Below, piece by piece: positions 62,925 to 64,000 of a stretch of DNA of 64,000 bases. The stretch's first letter is position 1, and every line of letters starts with the position of its first letter. Both the position numbers and the translations under genes were made by a program. The notes below the pieces were generated by a model. The model made no database searches. It was not told where the DNA came from and saw nothing but the letters and a program-made list of their open reading frames with translations. Source of the stretch: an uncultured Bacteroides sp. (GTDB taxonomy: Bacteria; Bacteroidota; Bacteroidia; Bacteroidales; Bacteroidaceae); assembly GCF_963675905.1 (NCBI RefSeq), contig NZ_OY780936.1:3233946-3297945 (forward strand), written 5' to 3'.

Positions 62925-64000
62925 ATGACTTATCATCATTTATCTGTTTTGGTTCATCGCCAGGCCGAAAAATATGGCGACCGTGTGGCCCTGAAATACC
63001 GGGATTATGATAAGGGACAATGGATTCCTGTTACATGGAATCAGTTCTCTGAAACGGTTCAAGTTGCAGCTAATGCAATGGTTGAGATGGGGATAGCCGA
63101 ACAGGAAAATATCGGTGTGTTCTCTCAGAATAAATCGGAATGCTTATATACAGATTTTGCAGCTTTTGCCAATCGTGCTGTTACTATTCCGTTATATGCA
63201 ACCAGCTCTCCTTCACAGGCACAGTATATTGTGAATGATGCTGGAATTCGTTTCTTGTTTGTTGGTGAACAATTTCAATATGACGCAGCATTCACCGTTC
63301 TTCCTTTATGCGCTTCTTTGGAACGTCTTGTTATCTTCGACCGTGCGGTTGTGAAGGATAAACAGGATACTACTTCCATCTACTTTGATGAATTTCTGAA
63401 GTTAGGAGAAGCCAAACAGCATGCTGCTGTTGTTGAAGAACGTTCTTCAAAAGCTAGTTTCGATGATTTGGCAAATATTCTTTATACATCCGGAACAACG
63501 GGGGAGCCTAAGGGTGTGATGATTCATCATTCCTGCTATAAAGAGCAGATGAAAAATCATGATATTCGTCTGGTTACTATGACCGATCAGGATGTTTCTA
63601 TGAACTTTTTACCTCTTACTCATATTTTTGAAAAAACATGGGCGTATTATTGTATTCATAAGGGAGTTTTGACTTGCATAAACTTGCGTCCGAATGATAT
63701 ACAGATGACGATTAAGGAAATTCGTCCAACGTTGATGTGTAATGTTCCTCGTTTTTGGGAAAAAGTGTATGATGGTGTACAAGAAGTTATCAATCAGGCT
63801 ACAGGATTGAAAAAATCTTTGATGCTGGATGCTATTAAGGTTGGTAAAGTGCATAATGTTGATTATTTACGAGTAGGAAAAACTCCTCCGTTAATGAATC
63901 AGCTGAAATATAAGTTTTATGATAAAACAGTATTCTCTGTTCTGAGAAAAACTATTGGAATTGAAAATGGTAATTTCTTCCCAACTGCGGGTGCTGCTAT
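62925..64000 (+). CDS. long-chain fatty-acid CoA ligase (AMP-dependent synthetase), partial
   Basis: First 358 codons; it runs off the right edge (full members are about 600 aa). ANL-superfamily enzyme that activates fatty acids through an acyl-adenylate. The P-loop AMP motif is ILYTSGTTGEPKGVMIHH (near residue 190), followed by the long-chain-type LPLTHIFEKTWAYY and NVPRFWEKVYDG, which place it with the FadD15/ACSL-like bacterial ligases. No signal or membrane segment. Confidence 0.93.
   Translation, partial: MTYHHLSVLVHRQAEKYGDRVALKYRDYDKGQWIPVTWNQFSETVQVAANAMVEMGIAEQENIGVFSQNKSECLYTDFAAFANRAVTIPLYATSSPSQAQYIVNDAGIRFLFVGEQFQYDAAFTVLPLCASLERLVIFDRAVVKDKQDTTSIYFDEFLKLGEAKQHAAVVEERSSKASFDDLANILYTSGTTGEPKGVMIHHSCYKEQMKNHDIRLVTMTDQDVSMNFLPLTHIFEKTWAYYCIHKGVLTCINLRPNDIQMTIKEIRPTLMCNVPRFWEKVYDGVQEVINQATGLKKSLMLDAIKVGKVHNVDYLRVGKTPPLMNQLKYKFYDKTVFSVLRKTIGIENGNFFPTAGAA

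Overview
The window is a chromosomal segment of a low-GC member of the Bacteroidota, most likely Bacteroides or a close relative. The reasons are: about fifteen genes are preceded by the TAnnTTTG -7 element of the Bacteroidota primary sigma factor; several families are typical of the group (S46 dipeptidyl peptidase, DUF4348, DUF3108, DUF4292, a GlsA/GlsB-type acyltransferase pair, WbqC, a coiled-coil lipoprotein starting C-K-D-Y-D); and initiation regions are AT-rich. I saw no tRNA, rRNA, CRISPR array, integrase or transposase.

Layout. 1-3.8 kb (minus): 5' part of mnmG, a repeat-bearing spacer, then an SpmA/SpmB-type membrane protein followed by ybeY. 5-10.8 kb (plus): a short AraC-type regulator, a 1055-residue coiled-coil lipoprotein resembling S-layer proteins, a membrane protein that looks like the front end of a copper ATPase, and an OmpA-family protein. 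11-15.9 kb (plus): ruvB, a flippase, an S46 peptidase. 16-20.2 kb (minus): a DEAD-box helicase, then a LOG / SIS isomerase / PfkB kinase operon. 20.3-21.5 kb (plus): M16 peptidase. 21.9-25.7 kb (minus): dapB, two signal peptidases and a WbqC protein, tightly packed. 25.8-31.3 kb (plus): DUF2851, DUF4348, a CBM9-like protein, an Ig-like lipoprotein and DUF3108. 31.2-33.2 kb (minus): thioesterase and cysS. 33.4-37.6 kb (plus): a glycine-lipid-type acyltransferase pair and kup. 37.6-38.9 kb (minus): dgt. 39-46 kb (plus): dut, a TPR lipoprotein, a DUF4292 lipoprotein and an EnvC-like protein (ATGA overlaps), then flippase and glycosyltransferase. 46-48.1 kb (minus): GNAT/FemAB-like protein and M20 deacylase.

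The accessory part is 48.1-62.9 kb. It opens with a non-coding stretch holding a TGTACA repeat array and two related large hairpins whose outer stems differ by compensatory changes. Then comes a three-gene RHS locus: a 990-aa RHS/YD protein, a 391-aa protein ending in a T9SS-type sorting-domain-like segment, and a 1327-aa RHS protein with a signal peptide and a variable C-terminal tail. Two tiny membrane proteins follow. Next is a 5'-truncated and frameshifted second RHS copy with a different tail, which looks like an L,D-transpeptidase/Tlde1-type peptidoglycan enzyme and is followed 20 bp later by a secreted putative immunity protein. A graveyard of small membrane-protein fragments closes the region. 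A 369-bp near-identical patch shared by the two RHS copies lies downstream of the frameshift, so recombination there would give a full-length protein carrying the second tail. I read this as a Sec-exported polymorphic-toxin locus with a stored alternative warhead. No PAAR, VgrG or other T6SS gene is present.

The window closes with the 5' part of a long-chain acyl-CoA synthetase gene (62.9 kb to the edge).
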